A stretch of DNA of 64,000 bases from Chromobacterium alkanivorans (GCF_016937655.1 NZ_JAFHKL010000006.1:62001-126000), one strand, 5' to 3'. Positions 29,312 through 39,821 are shown, counted from the first letter of the stretch. A program made the numbers and translations. The notes: generated by a model not told the origin, from the sequence alone.

Positions 29312-30322
29312 ATGACGTCAAGATTCAGTCTGCATGATGATGGCTCGGTGGGCGGCGAGCATGACGACGAGCACGATTACAATCATCCGCATCGCCACCC
29401 CCATGGCGGAGTGACGGGCGCGGCGGCGCGGGCCGCCAGCATGCGCGCCTTGCGCTGGGTGGCGCTGCTGACGATAGGCTTCGCCTGCGTGGAGGCGGTG
29501 GGCGGCTGGGCGACGGGCTCGCTGGCGCTGTTGTCCGACGCCGGCCACATGCTGACCGATTCCATGTCGCTGCTGCTGGCCTTGTGGGTGGCGCATATCG
29601 GCCGCCGTCCGGCGGACGAGTCGCATTCTTTCGGCCATGGCCGCGCGGAAGTGATAGGCGCCTTTCTGAACAGCTTGTTCATGTTCGGGGTCATCGTCTT
29701 CATCGCGGTGGAGGCGGTGCGGCGTTTGCTGGAGCCGCAAGCGGTCAACGGCCTGGGCGTGATGGGCATCGCGACGGCGGGTTTGCTGGTGAACGTGCTG
29801 GCCGTGTGGATTCTGAGCCGCGGCGCGCACAGCCTGAACAGCAAGGCGGCGCTGCTGCACGTGATGGGGGATTTGCTGGGCTCGCTGGCGGCGATCGCTT
29901 CCGGGGCCATCGTGTTTTGGACCGGCTGGACGCCGGCGGACCCGATCTTGTCCATGCTGGTGGCTTGCCTGATCCTGTCGTCGACTTGGCGGCTGCTGCG
30001 CAAATCGCTGGCGGTGTTGATGGAGGAGGTGCCGGCGGAGCTGGACTTCAACCGCATCGGTCGCGCCCTGGGCGGCATCGCCGGGGTCAGGTCGGTGCAT
30101 GATCTGCACATCTGGACCATGGCCGCGGACCGCGTGGCCTTGTCCGCGCATTTGCAGCTGGGCGCGCCGCAGGATTGGCCGCGCATCCTGGCGGCCTGCC
30201 AGCGCATGTTGTCGCGCGAGTTCGGCATCGATCATGTGACTTTGCAGCCGGAGTGGCCGTTGCCGCCGCCGGCGGGGAAAACCGTGCCGGTTACCATTAT
30301 TTCCGAGGATAAGCATCAATGA
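29312..30322 (+). CDS. Cation diffusion facilitator (CzcD/ZitB-like Zn exporter)
   Basis: Proton-coupled efflux of Zn2+ and related divalent ions across the inner membrane, 336 residues, six predicted helices. Metal-site residues are Asp76, His79 and Asp83 in LLSDAGHMLTD (TM2) and HVMGD (TM5). The His-rich N-terminus HDDEHDYNHPHRHPHGG probably gathers metal. The C-terminal cytoplasmic ferredoxin-like domain has VHDLHIW. The start at 29312 has CGGAGG five bases upstream. It overlaps the acetyltransferase gene by 4 bp (ATGA). Confidence 0.92.
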   Translation: MTSRFSLHDDGSVGGEHDDEHDYNHPHRHPHGGVTGAAARAASMRALRWVALLTIGFACVEAVGGWATGSLALLSDAGHMLTDSMSLLLALWVAHIGRRPADESHSFGHGRAEVIGAFLNSLFMFGVIVFIAVEAVRRLLEPQAVNGLGVMGIATAGLLVNVLAVWILSRGAHSLNSKAALLHVMGDLLGSLAAIASGAIVFWTGWTPADPILSMLVACLILSSTWRLLRKSLAVLMEEVPAELDFNRIGRALGGIAGVRSVHDLHIWTMAADRVALSAHLQLGAPQDWPRILAACQRMLSREFGIDHVTLQPEWPLPPPAGKTVPVTIISEDKHQ

Positions 30323-32994
30323 GGCCGCATTACCTGACTCCGTTGTTTTCGCCGCGCAGCGTCGCCGTGATAGGCGCCAGCGACACGCCGGGCTCGATCG
30401 GGCAAGCGGTGTTCGCCAATCTGCTGGCGGGCAACTTCCAGGGCAAGCTGTTTCCGGTCAACCTCAATCACAAGGTGGTGGCCGGGGTGCCGGCGGTGGC
30501 CTCGGTGCGCCAGATCAGCGAGTCCGTGGACCTGGCGGTGGTGGTGACCGCCACCCGCACCTTGCCGGCGATCATGAAGGACTGCGGCAAGAAGGGCATC
30601 AAGGCGGTGCTGCTGGCCAAGGAGTTCGCCGACAGCGAGCAGCTGGAGCGGGAGATCATCAACGAGACGCTGTCGATCAGCCGCCATTTCGGCATCCGCA
30701 TCCTCGGCCCCAACGTGCTGGGCCTGATGCGGCCGGTGGCCGGCTTCAACGCCAGCAACTACACCAGCAAGGTGAGGCCGGGCAATCTGGCGCTGGTGTC
30801 GCAGTCGTCTGCGCTGTGCACGGCGATGCTGGACTGGGCGGACAGCAAGGGCATAGGCTTTTCCAGCGTGATTTCGGTGGGCAACGCGCTGGACGTCGGC
30901 TTCGGCGAAATTCTGGATTACCTGGTGGCGGACAACTTCACCCAGGGCATTCTGTTGCATGTCCACCACATCCACGACGCGCGCCGCTTCATGTCGGCGC
31001 TGCGCGCCGCGGCGCGCACCAAGCCGGTGGTGGTGATCAAGTCCGGCCGCTACGAAGACGCGGTGACCGGCGTTACGCACTCAAGCAATCTGGTGGAAAG
31101 CGGCGACGTGTTCGACGCCGCGCTGGCGCGCGCCGGCGTGTTGCGGGTGGACACCATCGCCCAGTTGTTCACCGCGGCCAAGGTGCTGGCCGCCAATTAC
31201 CGGGTGGGCGGCAAGCGGCTGGCCATCGTTACCAACGGCATCGGCCCCGGCGTGCTGGCCGCCGACAGCGCCTATTCCAACCGGGTGGAGCTGGCCAAGC
31301 TGTCCGAGCCCACGCTGGAGTTGCTGAATGGCGTGTTGCCGCGCAACTGGTCGCGCGGCAATCCGCTGGACATCATCGGCGACGCCAGCCCATCGCGTTT
31401 TCGCACCGCGGTGAAGGCCTGTCTGGACGACCCGAACGTGGACGGCGTGATGGTGGTCTTCACGCCGCAGGCCGGCACCGATCACCTGACCACCGCGCAG
31501 CTGATGATAGGTTTGCAGCGAGAGTCCAGCAAACCGCTGTTCCTGTCCTGGCTGGGCGACGCCAAGGTGTCGGAAAGCCGCGAACTGTTTTCCAAGGCCA
31601 AGTGCGCGCATTTCCGCGCGCCGGAGTACGGCATCGAGGTGTTCCGCAATCTGGCGGCCTACCAGCGCAACCAGCAATTGCTGCTGCAGACGCCGGGGCC
31701 GCTGGAGGGCAAGCGCGCGGATCCGGACGTGGCCAAGGCGCGCAAGGTGATCGCCTCGGCCTTGAAGGAGGGCCGGGACATCCTGTCCGAGCGCGAATCC
31801 AAGGAGGTGCTGGCCGCCTTCCACATCCCGGTCAACCCCACCCGGCTGGCGCGAACCGCCAACGAGGCGGTCAAGCAGGCCGACAAGATAGGCTACCCGG
31901 TGGTGTTGAAGATCGATTCGCCGGACATCATTTATAAGTCCGACGTCGGCGGCGTGGAACTGAACATCAGCAACGAGGCGACGCTGCGCGAAGCCTTCGA
32001 CGCCATCATCGGCCGCACCCGGCAGGCGCGGCCGGAGGCGCGCATAGACGGGGTGTCGGTGCAGCCTATGCGCAAGCGCCGTTTCGCCCGCGAAGTGATG
32101 GTGGGCGTCACCCACGACGATGCCTTCGGGCCGGTGATCACCTTCGGCGCTGGCGGCATCGCGGTGGAAGTGATGCACGACCGCGCGCTGTCGCTGCCGC
32201 CGCTCAACGGCTATCTGGTGGCCAGCATGATCCGCCATACCCGCATCGGCCAATTGCTGGGCGCGTTCAAGAACCTGCCGGCGGTGGACCAGGACGAGCT
32301 GGAGGACGTGCTGCTGCACGTGTCGGAGATGGTGTGCGAACTGCCGGAGCTGCGCGAGATGGACATCAACCCGCTGGTGGCCGACGAGCAGGGGGTGATC
32401 GCGCTGGACGCCCGCATCATCGTGCGGCCGCGGCGGCCGGATTTGAAGCGCTACGGCCATATGGCGATCATGCCTTACCCCAGCCACATGGTGGTGTGCG
32501 CCAAGCTGAACGACGGCACCAATGTGATGGTGCGGCCGGTGCGGCCGGAAGACGCGGACATGCAACAGGAGTTCGTGCGCAATCTGTCCGAGGAAAGCCG
32601 CTACAACCGCTACCTGTCCAGCATCAAGCAATTGTCGCAAAGCATGTTGGTGCGTTTCACCCAGCTGGATTACGACCGCGAAATGGCGCTGGCGATGACG
32701 CGCGAGCACAAGGACGGCGAGGAAATGCTGGCGGTGGCGCGCTTCATCACCGATCCGGACAACGAAGGCTGCGAGTTCGCGCTGGAGGTGGCCGACCGCT
32801 GGCAGGGCAAGGGCATAGGCTATCTATTGATGAGAGCCTTGTTCGACGCGGCGCGCGAGCAGGGCCTGAAAGTGATGCGCGGCGAGGTGCTGGCCGGCAA
32901 CAAGGGCATGCTGAAACTGATGCACAAGCTGGGCTTTTCCGTTGAGCCCCACCCGGAAGACCGGGCCCTGACCATGGTGTCCAAGAGCTTGTAA
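30319..32994 (+). CDS. patZ: PatZ/YfiQ-type protein lysine acetyltransferase
   Basis: Two-part protein of 891 residues (E. coli PatZ 886). An NDP-forming acyl-CoA synthetase-like regulatory part occupies about 1-715: CoA-binding LFSPRSVAVIGASDTPGSIG, split here before ASDTPGS, and the ATP-grasp VVLKIDSPDIIYKSDVGGVEL. A C-terminal GNAT domain follows at about 735-890, with acetyl-CoA loop DRWQGKGIGYLLM. PatZ enzymes acetylate and inactivate acetyl-CoA synthetase and other proteins. Coupling to a metal exporter by a 4-bp overlap is unusual. Confidence 0.92.
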   Translation: MRPHYLTPLFSPRSVAVIGASDTPGSIGQAVFANLLAGNFQGKLFPVNLNHKVVAGVPAVASVRQISESVDLAVVVTATRTLPAIMKDCGKKGIKAVLLAKEFADSEQLEREIINETLSISRHFGIRILGPNVLGLMRPVAGFNASNYTSKVRPGNLALVSQSSALCTAMLDWADSKGIGFSSVISVGNALDVGFGEILDYLVADNFTQGILLHVHHIHDARRFMSALRAAARTKPVVVIKSGRYEDAVTGVTHSSNLVESGDVFDAALARAGVLRVDTIAQLFTAAKVLAANYRVGGKRLAIVTNGIGPGVLAADSAYSNRVELAKLSEPTLELLNGVLPRNWSRGNPLDIIGDASPSRFRTAVKACLDDPNVDGVMVVFTPQAGTDHLTTAQLMIGLQRESSKPLFLSWLGDAKVSESRELFSKAKCAHFRAPEYGIEVFRNLAAYQRNQQLLLQTPGPLEGKRADPDVAKARKVIASALKEGRDILSERESKEVLAAFHIPVNPTRLARTANEAVKQADKIGYPVVLKIDSPDIIYKSDVGGVELNISNEATLREAFDAIIGRTRQARPEARIDGVSVQPMRKRRFAREVMVGVTHDDAFGPVITFGAGGIAVEVMHDRALSLPPLNGYLVASMIRHTRIGQLLGAFKNLPAVDQDELEDVLLHVSEMVCELPELREMDINPLVADEQGVIALDARIIVRPRRPDLKRYGHMAIMPYPSHMVVCAKLNDGTNVMVRPVRPEDADMQQEFVRNLSEESRYNRYLSSIKQLSQSMLVRFTQLDYDREMALAMTREHKDGEEMLAVARFITDPDNEGCEFALEVADRWQGKGIGYLLMRALFDAAREQGLKVMRGEVLAGNKGMLKLMHKLGFSVEPHPEDRALTMVSKSL

Positions 32995-33027
32995 CGACGG
33001 GCTTGACAGCCGTCTTGCATTAAGCGC

Positions 33028-33057
33028 TTGCAAGATAAGGGAAAACTGACCTAAAAT
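33028..33057 (+). promoter_or_regulatory. Candidate rpsP operon promoter
   Basis: TTGCAA (33028-33033), an 18-bp spacer and TAAAAT (33052-33057) lie 45 bp before rpsP. A consensus TTGACA at 33003-33008 has no good partner -10. Confidence 0.5.
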
Positions 33058-33101
33058 CGTGGGCTTTTCTACATACCGTATTTATTCAAGGACAATCGAC
33101 A

Positions 33102-33350
33102 ATGGTAGTGATTCGTCTGGCACGTGGCGGCGCCAAGAACCGTCCGTTCTACAACATCGTGGTGACCGATTCCCGTAACCGTCGTGACGGTCGCTTCATC
33201 GAGCGCGTTGGCTTCTACAACCCGGTTGCCAACGAGAAGCAAGAGCGCGTTCGTTTCACCATGGACCGCCTGAACCACTGGGTAGGCGTTGGCGCTCAAG
33301 TTTCCGACGCCGTTGCCAAGCTGCTGAAAGAGCAGAAGGCTGCTGCCTAA
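33102..33350 (+). CDS. rpsP: 30S ribosomal protein S16
   Basis: 82-residue small-subunit protein; [34 protein letters not shown] and [15 protein letters not shown] are diagnostic. It is the first gene of rpsP-rimM-trmD-rplS. Codon bias is typical of highly expressed genes. Confidence 0.98.
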   Translation: MVVIRLARGGAKNRPFYNIVVTDSRNRRDGRFIERVGFYNPVANEKQERVRFTMDRLNHWVGVGAQVSDAVAKLLKEQKAAA

Positions 33351-33385
33351 GCGTTCGTTGACACATCAACTGACGGACTAGGCGC

Positions 33386-33892
33386 ATGCGCAGCGAAGAT
33401 CTCGTAGTGATGGGGTTTGTGCGTGGCGCCTTTGGTGTCAAGGGCTGGGTGAAAGTCCAGGCCGACACCGAATACGCTGACGGTCTGTTCGACTACCCGG
33501 TCTGGTGGCTGGGCAAGGAGAACGACTGGAGGCCGTACACATTTGAAAACGGCGCTCTCCAGCCCAAGGCGCTTGCCGCCAAGCTGGAAGGCGTGGAAGA
33601 CCGCGACGCGGCCGAAGCCTTGCGCGGCATGCAGATCGCCGTGCCGCGCGCAGAGTTGCCGGCCGCCGAGGAAGGCGAATACTACTGGGCCGATCTGATC
33701 GGTCTGGAGGTCGTCAATCAGCAAGGCGAAGTGCTGGGCAAAGTCAGCGAATTGATGGAAACCGGCGCGCATGATCTGTTGGTGGTGCAGGGCGCGGACA
33801 GTCAGCGCATGATTCCCTTCGTGGATCAGTATGTGCTGGAAGTCCAGCTTGCCGAAGGCAAGATCCAGGTGGACTGGGGTCTGGACTACTGA
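33386..33892 (+). CDS. rimM: Ribosome maturation factor RimM
   Basis: 16S rRNA processing factor that binds S19 and helps 30S head assembly. 168 residues: RimM N-terminal beta barrel ([17 protein letters not shown]) and C-terminal PRC barrel ([27 protein letters not shown]). The stop overlaps the trmD start by one base (TGATG). Confidence 0.97.
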   Translation: MRSEDLVVMGFVRGAFGVKGWVKVQADTEYADGLFDYPVWWLGKENDWRPYTFENGALQPKALAAKLEGVEDRDAAEALRGMQIAVPRAELPAAEEGEYYWADLIGLEVVNQQGEVLGKVSELMETGAHDLLVVQGADSQRMIPFVDQYVLEVQLAEGKIQVDWGLDY

Positions 33893-34659
33893 TGCAGATC
33901 GACGCGGTAACGCTGTTTCCGGAGATGTTCGATTCCATTGCCCGCTTTGGCGTCAGCCAGCGGGCGCTTGATTTGGGCATTTGGGGTTTTCAGGCTTGGA
34001 ATCCTCGCGATTTCACGCATGACAACTATCGTCGGGTGGACGACCGGCCTTATGGCGGCGGCCCCGGCATGGTGATGCAGATCGAGCCCCTGGCGCAGTC
34101 GATCGCGGCGGCCAGGGCGAGGCAGGCGCAAGCCGGAGCCGAGCGCAGCCATGTGATTTATCTTTCGCCGCAAGGCCGTCCGCTGACGCACGCGAAAGCG
34201 GCGGAGTTGTCGCAACGCGCGGGCCTGATCCTGCTGTGCGGTCGCTACGAGGGCGTGGACGAGAGGTTGATCCAGCGCGAGGTCGACGAGGAAATCTCCA
34301 TCGGCGACTACGTGCTGTCCGGCGGCGAGCTGCCGGCCATGGTGTTGATGGACGCGGTGGTGCGTTTGCTGCCCGGCGTCCTGAACGACGCGCAGTCGGC
34401 TTACGAAGATTCATTTGTGGACGGGCTTCTTGATTGTCCGCACTATACCCGACCCGAAGACTATCAGGGCATGCGGGTGCCGGACGTGTTGTTGTCCGGT
34501 AATCATGCGCTGATCGCTAAATGGCGGCTGAAACAGGCTCTGGGCAGGACGATGCAACGTCGCCCGGATTTGCTGCAAGGCCGTATTTTGACAAAACAGG
34601 AATCTCGGCTGCTGGCGGAGTACCAGCAGGAACAAGATCTCCAGAAAAACCAGGAGTAA
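33892..34659 (+). CDS. trmD: tRNA (guanine-N1)-methyltransferase TrmD
   Basis: Makes m1G37 in tRNAs with G36, preventing +1 frameshifts. 255 residues, SPOUT trefoil-knot enzyme. [13 protein letters not shown] at the start, [22 protein letters not shown] and the knot loop [18 protein letters not shown] are intact. Within the rpsP operon; the rplS start is 3 bp after its stop. Confidence 0.98.
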   Translation: MQIDAVTLFPEMFDSIARFGVSQRALDLGIWGFQAWNPRDFTHDNYRRVDDRPYGGGPGMVMQIEPLAQSIAAARARQAQAGAERSHVIYLSPQGRPLTHAKAAELSQRAGLILLCGRYEGVDERLIQREVDEEISIGDYVLSGGELPAMVLMDAVVRLLPGVLNDAQSAYEDSFVDGLLDCPHYTRPEDYQGMRVPDVLLSGNHALIAKWRLKQALGRTMQRRPDLLQGRILTKQESRLLAEYQQEQDLQKNQE

Positions 34660-34662
34660 ATC

Positions 34663-35031
34663 ATGGATCTGATCCAGAAACTCGAGCAAGAAGAAATCGC
34701 CCGCCTGGGCAAAACCCTGCCGGAATTCGCCCCGGGCGACACCATCGTCGTTCAGGTGAAGGTTAAGGAAGGCAACCGCGAACGTCTGCAGGCTTACGAA
34801 GGCGTGGTTATCGCCAAGAAAAACGCTGGCCTGAACAGCGCTTTCACCGTGCGCAAGATGTCCGCCGGCGAAGGCGTAGAGCGTACTTTCCAAACCTACT
34901 CCCCGCTGGTGGCTGCTGTTGAAGTGAAGCGCCGCGGCGACGTGCGTCGCGCCAAGCTGTACTACCTGCGCGGCCGTACCGGCAAATCCGCACGCATCAA
35001 GGAAAAACTGCCGGCTCGCAAGCAAGGCTAA
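34663..35031 (+). CDS. rplS: 50S ribosomal protein L19
   Basis: 122-residue protein at the 30S-50S interface. Recognisable [35 protein letters not shown] and [19 protein letters not shown]. It is the last gene of the operon, followed by a strong terminator. Confidence 0.98.
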   Translation: MDLIQKLEQEEIARLGKTLPEFAPGDTIVVQVKVKEGNRERLQAYEGVVIAKKNAGLNSAFTVRKMSAGEGVERTFQTYSPLVAAVEVKRRGDVRRAKLYYLRGRTGKSARIKEKLPARKQG

Positions 35032-35067
35032 GCCTTGTCGAGTCAGGCTTAGGCTTGATGACGGTTC

Positions 35068-35097
35068 AAAGCGCAAGGCGATGCCTTGCGCTTTTTT
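35068..35097 (+). terminator. rpsP-rimM-trmD-rplS terminator
   Basis: Eleven-bp stem AAAGCGCAAGG/CCTTGCGCTTT with a five-base loop and a run of six T. Confidence 0.92.
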
Positions 35098-35122
35098 ATT
35101 ATCGGGACGCCGGAGGCGGACA

Positions 35123-35590
35123 ATGGAATACAGCGCGGTGATCGATGCGCCGTTCGGGCAGCTGGGCATGCTGTGTCTCGACGGCGCGCTGGTGAATCTG
35201 GAGTTCCTGGCCGCGCGGCGGGCCCTCAGGCCGCCGGCGCCGCGCAGTCTGGAGCAGGAGGTGGCGGAACAGCTGCGCGCTTATTTCCTCGATCCGCGCT
35301 TCGGCTTCAGCCTGCCTTATCGTCTGCTGGGCAGCGAGCACCAGCTGCGCGTCTGGCGCGAGATAGAACGGATTCCCTGCGGAGGGATGACGCGCTATCA
35401 GGATATCGCCACGGCGCTGGGCTCGTCGGCGCGGGCGGTGGGCAATGCCTGCGGCCGCAATCCGGTGCCCATCATCGTGCCTTGCCACCGCGTGGTGGCC
35501 CGCCGCAGCCTGGGCGGTTTCAACCGCTCATTGGGCCGGGAAACCGTGGACATCAAGCAGTGGCTGCTGGCGCATGAGTTCGGCTGCTGA
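35123..35590 (+). CDS. ogt: Methylated-DNA--[protein]-cysteine S-methyltransferase
   Basis: Suicide repair protein that takes methyl groups from O6-methylguanine onto Cys121 in PIIVPCHRV. 155 residues. The HTH/active-site domain includes RIPCGGMTRYQDIATALG and RAVGNACGRNP with the arginine finger region. The N-terminal RNase-H-like domain is short. It lacks an AdaA regulatory domain, so Ogt type. The ATG at 35123 follows CGGAGGCGG. Confidence 0.92.
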   Translation: MEYSAVIDAPFGQLGMLCLDGALVNLEFLAARRALRPPAPRSLEQEVAEQLRAYFLDPRFGFSLPYRLLGSEHQLRVWREIERIPCGGMTRYQDIATALGSSARAVGNACGRNPVPIIVPCHRVVARRSLGGFNRSLGRETVDIKQWLLAHEFGC

Positions 35591-35752
35591 GTCGCGCCGA
35601 TACGCGCGCAAGGCGGCCGTTCCGCGCTTTTGACGCGCCGGCCGGGCCGACGAGGGAATGTTTTGCCGGCGAGGCGGACAAAGGCTGAAGATTATTCAGT
35701 ATGGGTGCGCCGCGCGGGCGGCGGCCTGACCGGCTATCAGCGGACGACGACA

Positions 35753-36661
35753 ATGGATGCGAGCAGCGAAGAGATGAAGGCGGCCGAAGAGGCCATTGAC
35801 GCGTTTTTGGACCAGCTATGGTTGAGCGACGGCTTGTCCAAGAACACCCTGGCCGCGTATCGGCGCGATCTGGGCAAGCTGGCCGCGCGTCTGGGCGACG
35901 ACGGCGTGGGTTTGACGGAGGCCGGCCCGGAGCAGTTGGAGCAGGCGCTGTTGCTGGGGGTGGACCGCGAGAAGCCGGCGACCCGGGCGCGCATGGTGTC
36001 GGCGATGAAGCGCTTCTATCAATACCTGGCGCAGTCGGGCGTGCGCGGCGACGATCCCTGCGCGCGGCTGCGCGCGCCCAAACAGGGGCCGCGCCTGCCC
36101 AAATCCCTGTCCGAGCGGCATGTGGAAGCCTTGCTGGAAGCGCCGGACGTGGGCACGCCGCTGGGTCTGCGCGACCGGGCGATGCTGGAGCTGCTCTACG
36201 CCAGCGGCTTGCGGGTGTCGGAGCTGGTGGGCCTGAGCTTGCAGCAGGTGAACCTGCTGGACGGCCTGGTCAAGACCATGGGCAAGGGCAATAAGGAAAG
36301 GCTGGTGCCCTTGGGCGAACTGGCGCAGGAGTGGCTGCAGCGCTATCTGGCCGAGGCGAGGCCGCTCTTGCTGGCGGGGGCGGTTTGCGACACGGTGTTC
36401 GTGACCCAGCGCAAGGCGGGCATGACGCGGCAAATGGCCTGGCATCTGATCTCGCAGTACGCCAAGCGGCAGGGCTTGCCGGCGGTGAGCCCGCATGTGC
36501 TGCGCCACGCCTTCGCCACTCATCTGGTCAACCACGGCGCCGATTTGCGCGTGGTGCAGCTGTTGCTGGGGCATTCGGACATCTCCACCACCCAGATCTA
36601 CACCCATGTGGCGCGCGAGCGCTTGAAGCAGTTGCACGCCAAGCATCATCCGCGTGGTTGA
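35753..36661 (+). CDS. xerD: Site-specific tyrosine recombinase XerD
   Basis: Resolves chromosome dimers at dif with XerC and FtsK. 302 residues. Catalytic set Arg154 (SGLRVSEL), Lys178 (GKGNKERLVP), His248 and Arg251 (SPHVLRHAFATH), His274 (LLGHSDISTTQIYTHV) and nucleophile Tyr283. The HLVNHGADLRVVQLLLGH segment is XerD-like rather than XerC-like. The start at 35753 gives a family-normal length; ATG 35774 is possible. It is not next to the prophage. Confidence 0.94.
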   Translation: MDASSEEMKAAEEAIDAFLDQLWLSDGLSKNTLAAYRRDLGKLAARLGDDGVGLTEAGPEQLEQALLLGVDREKPATRARMVSAMKRFYQYLAQSGVRGDDPCARLRAPKQGPRLPKSLSERHVEALLEAPDVGTPLGLRDRAMLELLYASGLRVSELVGLSLQQVNLLDGLVKTMGKGNKERLVPLGELAQEWLQRYLAEARPLLLAGAVCDTVFVTQRKAGMTRQMAWHLISQYAKRQGLPAVSPHVLRHAFATHLVNHGADLRVVQLLLGHSDISTTQIYTHVARERLKQLHAKHHPRG

Positions 36662-36668
36662 GAGATGA

Positions 36669-36697
36669 AAAGAAAAACGCCCGCGTCAGCGGGCGTT
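36669..36697 (-). terminator. clpA terminator (convergent with xerD)
   Basis: Minus strand: stem AACGCCCGC/GCGGGCGTT with a TGAC loop followed by TTTCTTTTC. It lies in the 55-bp gap between the convergent xerD and clpA. Confidence 0.85.
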
Positions 36698-36716
36698 GCG
36701 TATTGCGGAAGCAGGA

Positions 36717-38993
36717 TCAGGCCGGTTCGGGCGTCAGCGCCTGGTGGTCGAATTGCAGTTCCACCTTGTCGTCCACGACGGTGACGGTGACCTCGCCGCC
36801 GGTGACCAGGCGGCCGAACAGCAACTCGTCGGCCAGCGCCTTGCGCAGCGTGTCCTGGATCAGACGCGCCATCGGGCGGGCGCCCATCAGCGGATCGAAG
36901 CCGTTCTTCGCCAGGTAGCGGCGCAGCTCGTCGGTGAAGTGGATGTCCACCCGCTTCTCCGCCAACTGCTGTTCCAGCTGCATCAGGAACTTGTCCACCA
37001 CTTGCAGGATGATCTGCTCGTCCAGCATCTTGAACGGGATGATGGCGTCCAGGCGGTTGCGGAATTCCGGGCTGAACTGCTTCTTGATGTCGCCCATCTC
37101 GTCGCCGGCCGCCTTGGTCTGGGTGAAGCCCAGCGTCGGCTTGGACAAGGACTCCGCGCCCGCGTTGGTGGTCATGATGATCACCACGTTGCGGAAGTCC
37201 GCCTTGCGGCCGTTGTTGTCGGTCAGCGTGCCGTGGTCCATCACTTGCAGCAGCACGTTGTAGATGTCCGGATGCGCTTTTTCGATCTCATCCAGCAACA
37301 CCACCGCGTACGGATGCTTGTTGACCGCCTCGGTCAGCTGGCCGCCCTGTTCGAAGCCGACGTAGCCCGGAGGCGCGCCGATCAGCCGCGACACCGCGTG
37401 GCGCTCCATGTATTCGGACATGTCGAAGCGGATCAACTCCACGCCCAGGATGTAGGCCAGCTGGCGCGCCACCTCGGTCTTGCCGACGCCTGTGGGGCCG
37501 GAGAACAGGAAGGACCCGATCGGCTTTTGCGGATTGCCCAGGCCGGAACGCGTCATCTTGATGGCGCTGGCCAGCCCTTCGATGGCTTTCTCCTGGCCGA
37601 ACACCACGTTTTTCAGATCGCGCTCCAGGTTTTTCAGCACGTTCTTGTCGTCGGACGACACGGTCTTGGGCGGAATGCGCGCGATCTTGGCGACGATGTC
37701 CTCGATCTCGGTCTTGTTGATCACCTTCTTCTGCTTGGACTTGGGCAGAATCTTCTGCGCGGCGCCGGCCTCGTCGATCACGTCGATGGCCTTGTCCGGC
37801 AGGTGGCGGTCGTTGATGAAGCGCGCCGACAGCTCCGCCGCGGTGGACAGCGCGGATTGGGTGTACTTGACGCCGTGGTGGGCCTCGAAGCGCGATTTCA
37901 GCCCCTTGAGGATTTCCACGGTCTGTTCCACCGTCGGCTCGTTGACGTCGATCTTCTGGAAACGACGCGACAGCGCGTTGTCCTTTTCGAAGATGCTGCG
38001 GTATTCGTTGTAGGTGGTCGCCCCGATACAGCGCAGGCTGCCGTTGGACAGCGCCGGCTTCAGCAGGTTGGACGCGTCCAGCGTGCCGCCGGAGGCCGCG
38101 CCGGCGCCGATCAGGGTGTGGATCTCGTCGATGAACAGGATGGCGTTGCTGTCATCGGTCAATTGCTTGATCACCGCCTTCAGCCGCTGTTCGAAATCGC
38201 CGCGGTATTTGGTGCCGGCCAGCAGCGCGCCCATGTCCAGCGCGTAGACGGTGGACTTGGCCAGGATCTCCGGCACTTCGCCGTTGACGATGCGGCGCGC
38301 CAGGCCTTCGGCGATGGCGGTCTTGCCCACGCCGGCTTCGCCCACCAAGAGCGGGTTGTTCTTGCGGCGGCGGCACAGAATCTGCACGGTGCGCTCAAGC
38401 TCGGCCTCGCGGCCGATCAGCGGGTCTATCCTGCCGTCGCGCGCCTGTTGGTTGAGGTTCTGCGTGTAGTTTTCCAGCGCTCCGCCCGGACCGGAGGCCT
38501 GCTCCTCGCTCTCCGCTTCGCCGCTGTTGTCGCGGGGCTCCTGCGGCGGCTGCTGCGAGCGCTGCTTGGTGATCCCGTGCGAAATGAAATTCACCACGTC
38601 CAGCCGCGAAATGCCTTGCTGGTGCAGATAGTACACCGCGTGGGAATCCTTCTCGCCGAAGATGGCCACCAGGATGTTAGCCCCGGTCACCTCCTTCTTG
38701 CCGGAGGACTGCACGTGCAGGATCGCGCGCTGTATCACGCGCTGGAAGCCGAGTGTGGGTTGAGTTTCCACCTCCGCCTCTCCTGGCACGGTGGGGGTGT
38801 GCTCATCGATGAAATCTCCCAGCTGTTTTTTCAGCTGGTCGATATTGGCTCCACATGCGCGCAGTACTTCGGCGGCCGACGGGTTGTCGGTCATCGCGAG
38901 TAACAGATGCTCCACGCTGATGAACTCGTGGCGCTTGCGCCTTGCGTCCATGAACGCCATGTGCAGGCTTACTTCAAGCTCCTGGGCAATCAT
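36717..38993 (-). CDS. clpA: ATP-dependent Clp protease ATP-binding subunit ClpA
   Basis: AAA+ unfoldase that feeds substrates to ClpP. 758 residues, the same length as E. coli ClpA. The N-domain (1 to ~145, [14 protein letters not shown]) binds ClpS. D1 Walker A is [14 protein letters not shown] and D2 Walker A is [15 protein letters not shown]. The start ATG at 38993 has GGAGGAAAA upstream and overlaps the clpS stop by one base (TGATG). Confidence 0.97.
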   Translation of the reverse strand: MIAQELEVSLHMAFMDARRKRHEFISVEHLLLAMTDNPSAAEVLRACGANIDQLKKQLGDFIDEHTPTVPGEAEVETQPTLGFQRVIQRAILHVQSSGKKEVTGANILVAIFGEKDSHAVYYLHQQGISRLDVVNFISHGITKQRSQQPPQEPRDNSGEAESEEQASGPGGALENYTQNLNQQARDGRIDPLIGREAELERTVQILCRRRKNNPLLVGEAGVGKTAIAEGLARRIVNGEVPEILAKSTVYALDMGALLAGTKYRGDFEQRLKAVIKQLTDDSNAILFIDEIHTLIGAGAASGGTLDASNLLKPALSNGSLRCIGATTYNEYRSIFEKDNALSRRFQKIDVNEPTVEQTVEILKGLKSRFEAHHGVKYTQSALSTAAELSARFINDRHLPDKAIDVIDEAGAAQKILPKSKQKKVINKTEIEDIVAKIARIPPKTVSSDDKNVLKNLERDLKNVVFGQEKAIEGLASAIKMTRSGLGNPQKPIGSFLFSGPTGVGKTEVARQLAYILGVELIRFDMSEYMERHAVSRLIGAPPGYVGFEQGGQLTEAVNKHPYAVVLLDEIEKAHPDIYNVLLQVMDHGTLTDNNGRKADFRNVVIIMTTNAGAESLSKPTLGFTQTKAAGDEMGDIKKQFSPEFRNRLDAIIPFKMLDEQIILQVVDKFLMQLEQQLAEKRVDIHFTDELRRYLAKNGFDPLMGARPMARLIQDTLRKALADELLFGRLVTGGEVTVTVVDDKVELQFDHQALTPEPA

Positions 38994-39301
38994 CAGTTTT
39001 CCTCCATAACGCACTGGAGCGGATGCTGGTGCGCTTTCGCATATTGCAACACCTGCTCGACCTTTGTTGCAGCCACGTCTTTGGTATAAACGCCACACAC
39101 GCCGTGACCTTGCGTGTGGACTTGCAGCATGATGTGAGTGGCCTTTTCGCGGTTCATGTAGAAGAACTGCTGGAGGACCTGGATCACAAAATCCATCGGG
39201 GTAAAATCATCGTTCAATAACAAGACCTTATACATCGGGGGTGGGTTTTCCCTAACCCGGGACGCCTCTTGTATGGCATCGTCCTTGAACTGCGTAGACA
39301 T
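38993..39301 (-). CDS. clpS: ClpS N-end-rule adaptor
   Basis: 102-residue adaptor delivering N-degron substrates to ClpA. The core has [20 protein letters not shown] and the hydrophobic pocket residues of DDFTPMDF plus [18 protein letters not shown]. The overlapping clpS-clpA arrangement is typical. It is divergent from the cold-shock gene with a 231-bp shared upstream region. Confidence 0.96.
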   Translation of the reverse strand: MSTQFKDDAIQEASRVRENPPPMYKVLLLNDDFTPMDFVIQVLQQFFYMNREKATHIMLQVHTQGHGVCGVYTKDVAATKVEQVLQYAKAHQHPLQCVMEEN

Positions 39302-39532
39302 GTCGGCTTTCGTGGAATCTGCGTCTTACTTCAATTTGGGTTCCCCAAGAGTTTTTTTCAAGGGGACTGGCACTTTTCCTCTACGACTTGACGATGGGCG
39401 GCGGGTTGCGTAGAAATGCAGCTGGTGCTTGGCTTAACTGTTTGGCATTTTTTTGCGCTAGGCAAGCCAGACAACTCTTATTAAGCTCTAAGTTGGTCGG
39501 CTTCACCAGCCTTTTTTTGCAAGGAAGTAAGA

Positions 39533-39736
39533 ATGGCATTAGGTACCGTTAAGTGGTTCAATGACGCTAAAGGCTTTGGTTTCATTACTCCGGACGAAGG
39601 CGGCGAAGACTTGTTCGCTCACTTCTCGGCCATCAACATGCAAGGCTTCAAAACCCTGAAAGAAGGGCAACGTGTAAGCTTTGAAGTGGTGTCCGGTCCG
39701 AAGGGCAAGCAAGCGTCCAACATTCAGAACGCGTAA
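39533..39736 (+). CDS. CspA-family cold-shock protein
   Basis: 67-residue OB-fold single-strand nucleic-acid binder. RNP1 KGFGFI and RNP2 DLFAHF are intact. Ribosome site AAGGAAG is nine bases upstream. The 231-bp AT-richer upstream region shared with clpS probably gives a long 5-prime UTR, as in other csp genes; its cold-responsive structure is inferred, not shown. A hairpin (39752-39773) and a terminator follow. Confidence 0.95.
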   Translation: MALGTVKWFNDAKGFGFITPDEGGEDLFAHFSAINMQGFKTLKEGQRVSFEVVSGPKGKQASNIQNA

Positions 39737-39751
39737 CACCGGTTTTACTGT

Positions 39752-39814
39752 CTGTTTGCCGCAAGGCAAACAGCCCAGCTGATTGATGAAAAGCCCGCCA
39801 TCCGGCGGGCTTTT
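39752..39814. terminator. Hairpin plus bidirectional terminator between csp and mdtH
   Basis: The first hairpin CTGTTTGCC/GGCAAACAG (39752-39773) has a GCAA tetraloop. The second, AAAAGCCCGCC/GGCGGGCTTTT (39789-39814), has A and T flanks on both sides and can stop both csp (plus) and mdtH (minus). Confidence 0.85.
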
Positions 39815-39821
39815 GTTGTTG

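Noticed and set aside
36696-38903. 735-codon plus-strand frame opposite clpA
   Set aside because: Shadow of clpA; the minus frame has two AAA+ domains and full ClpA length.
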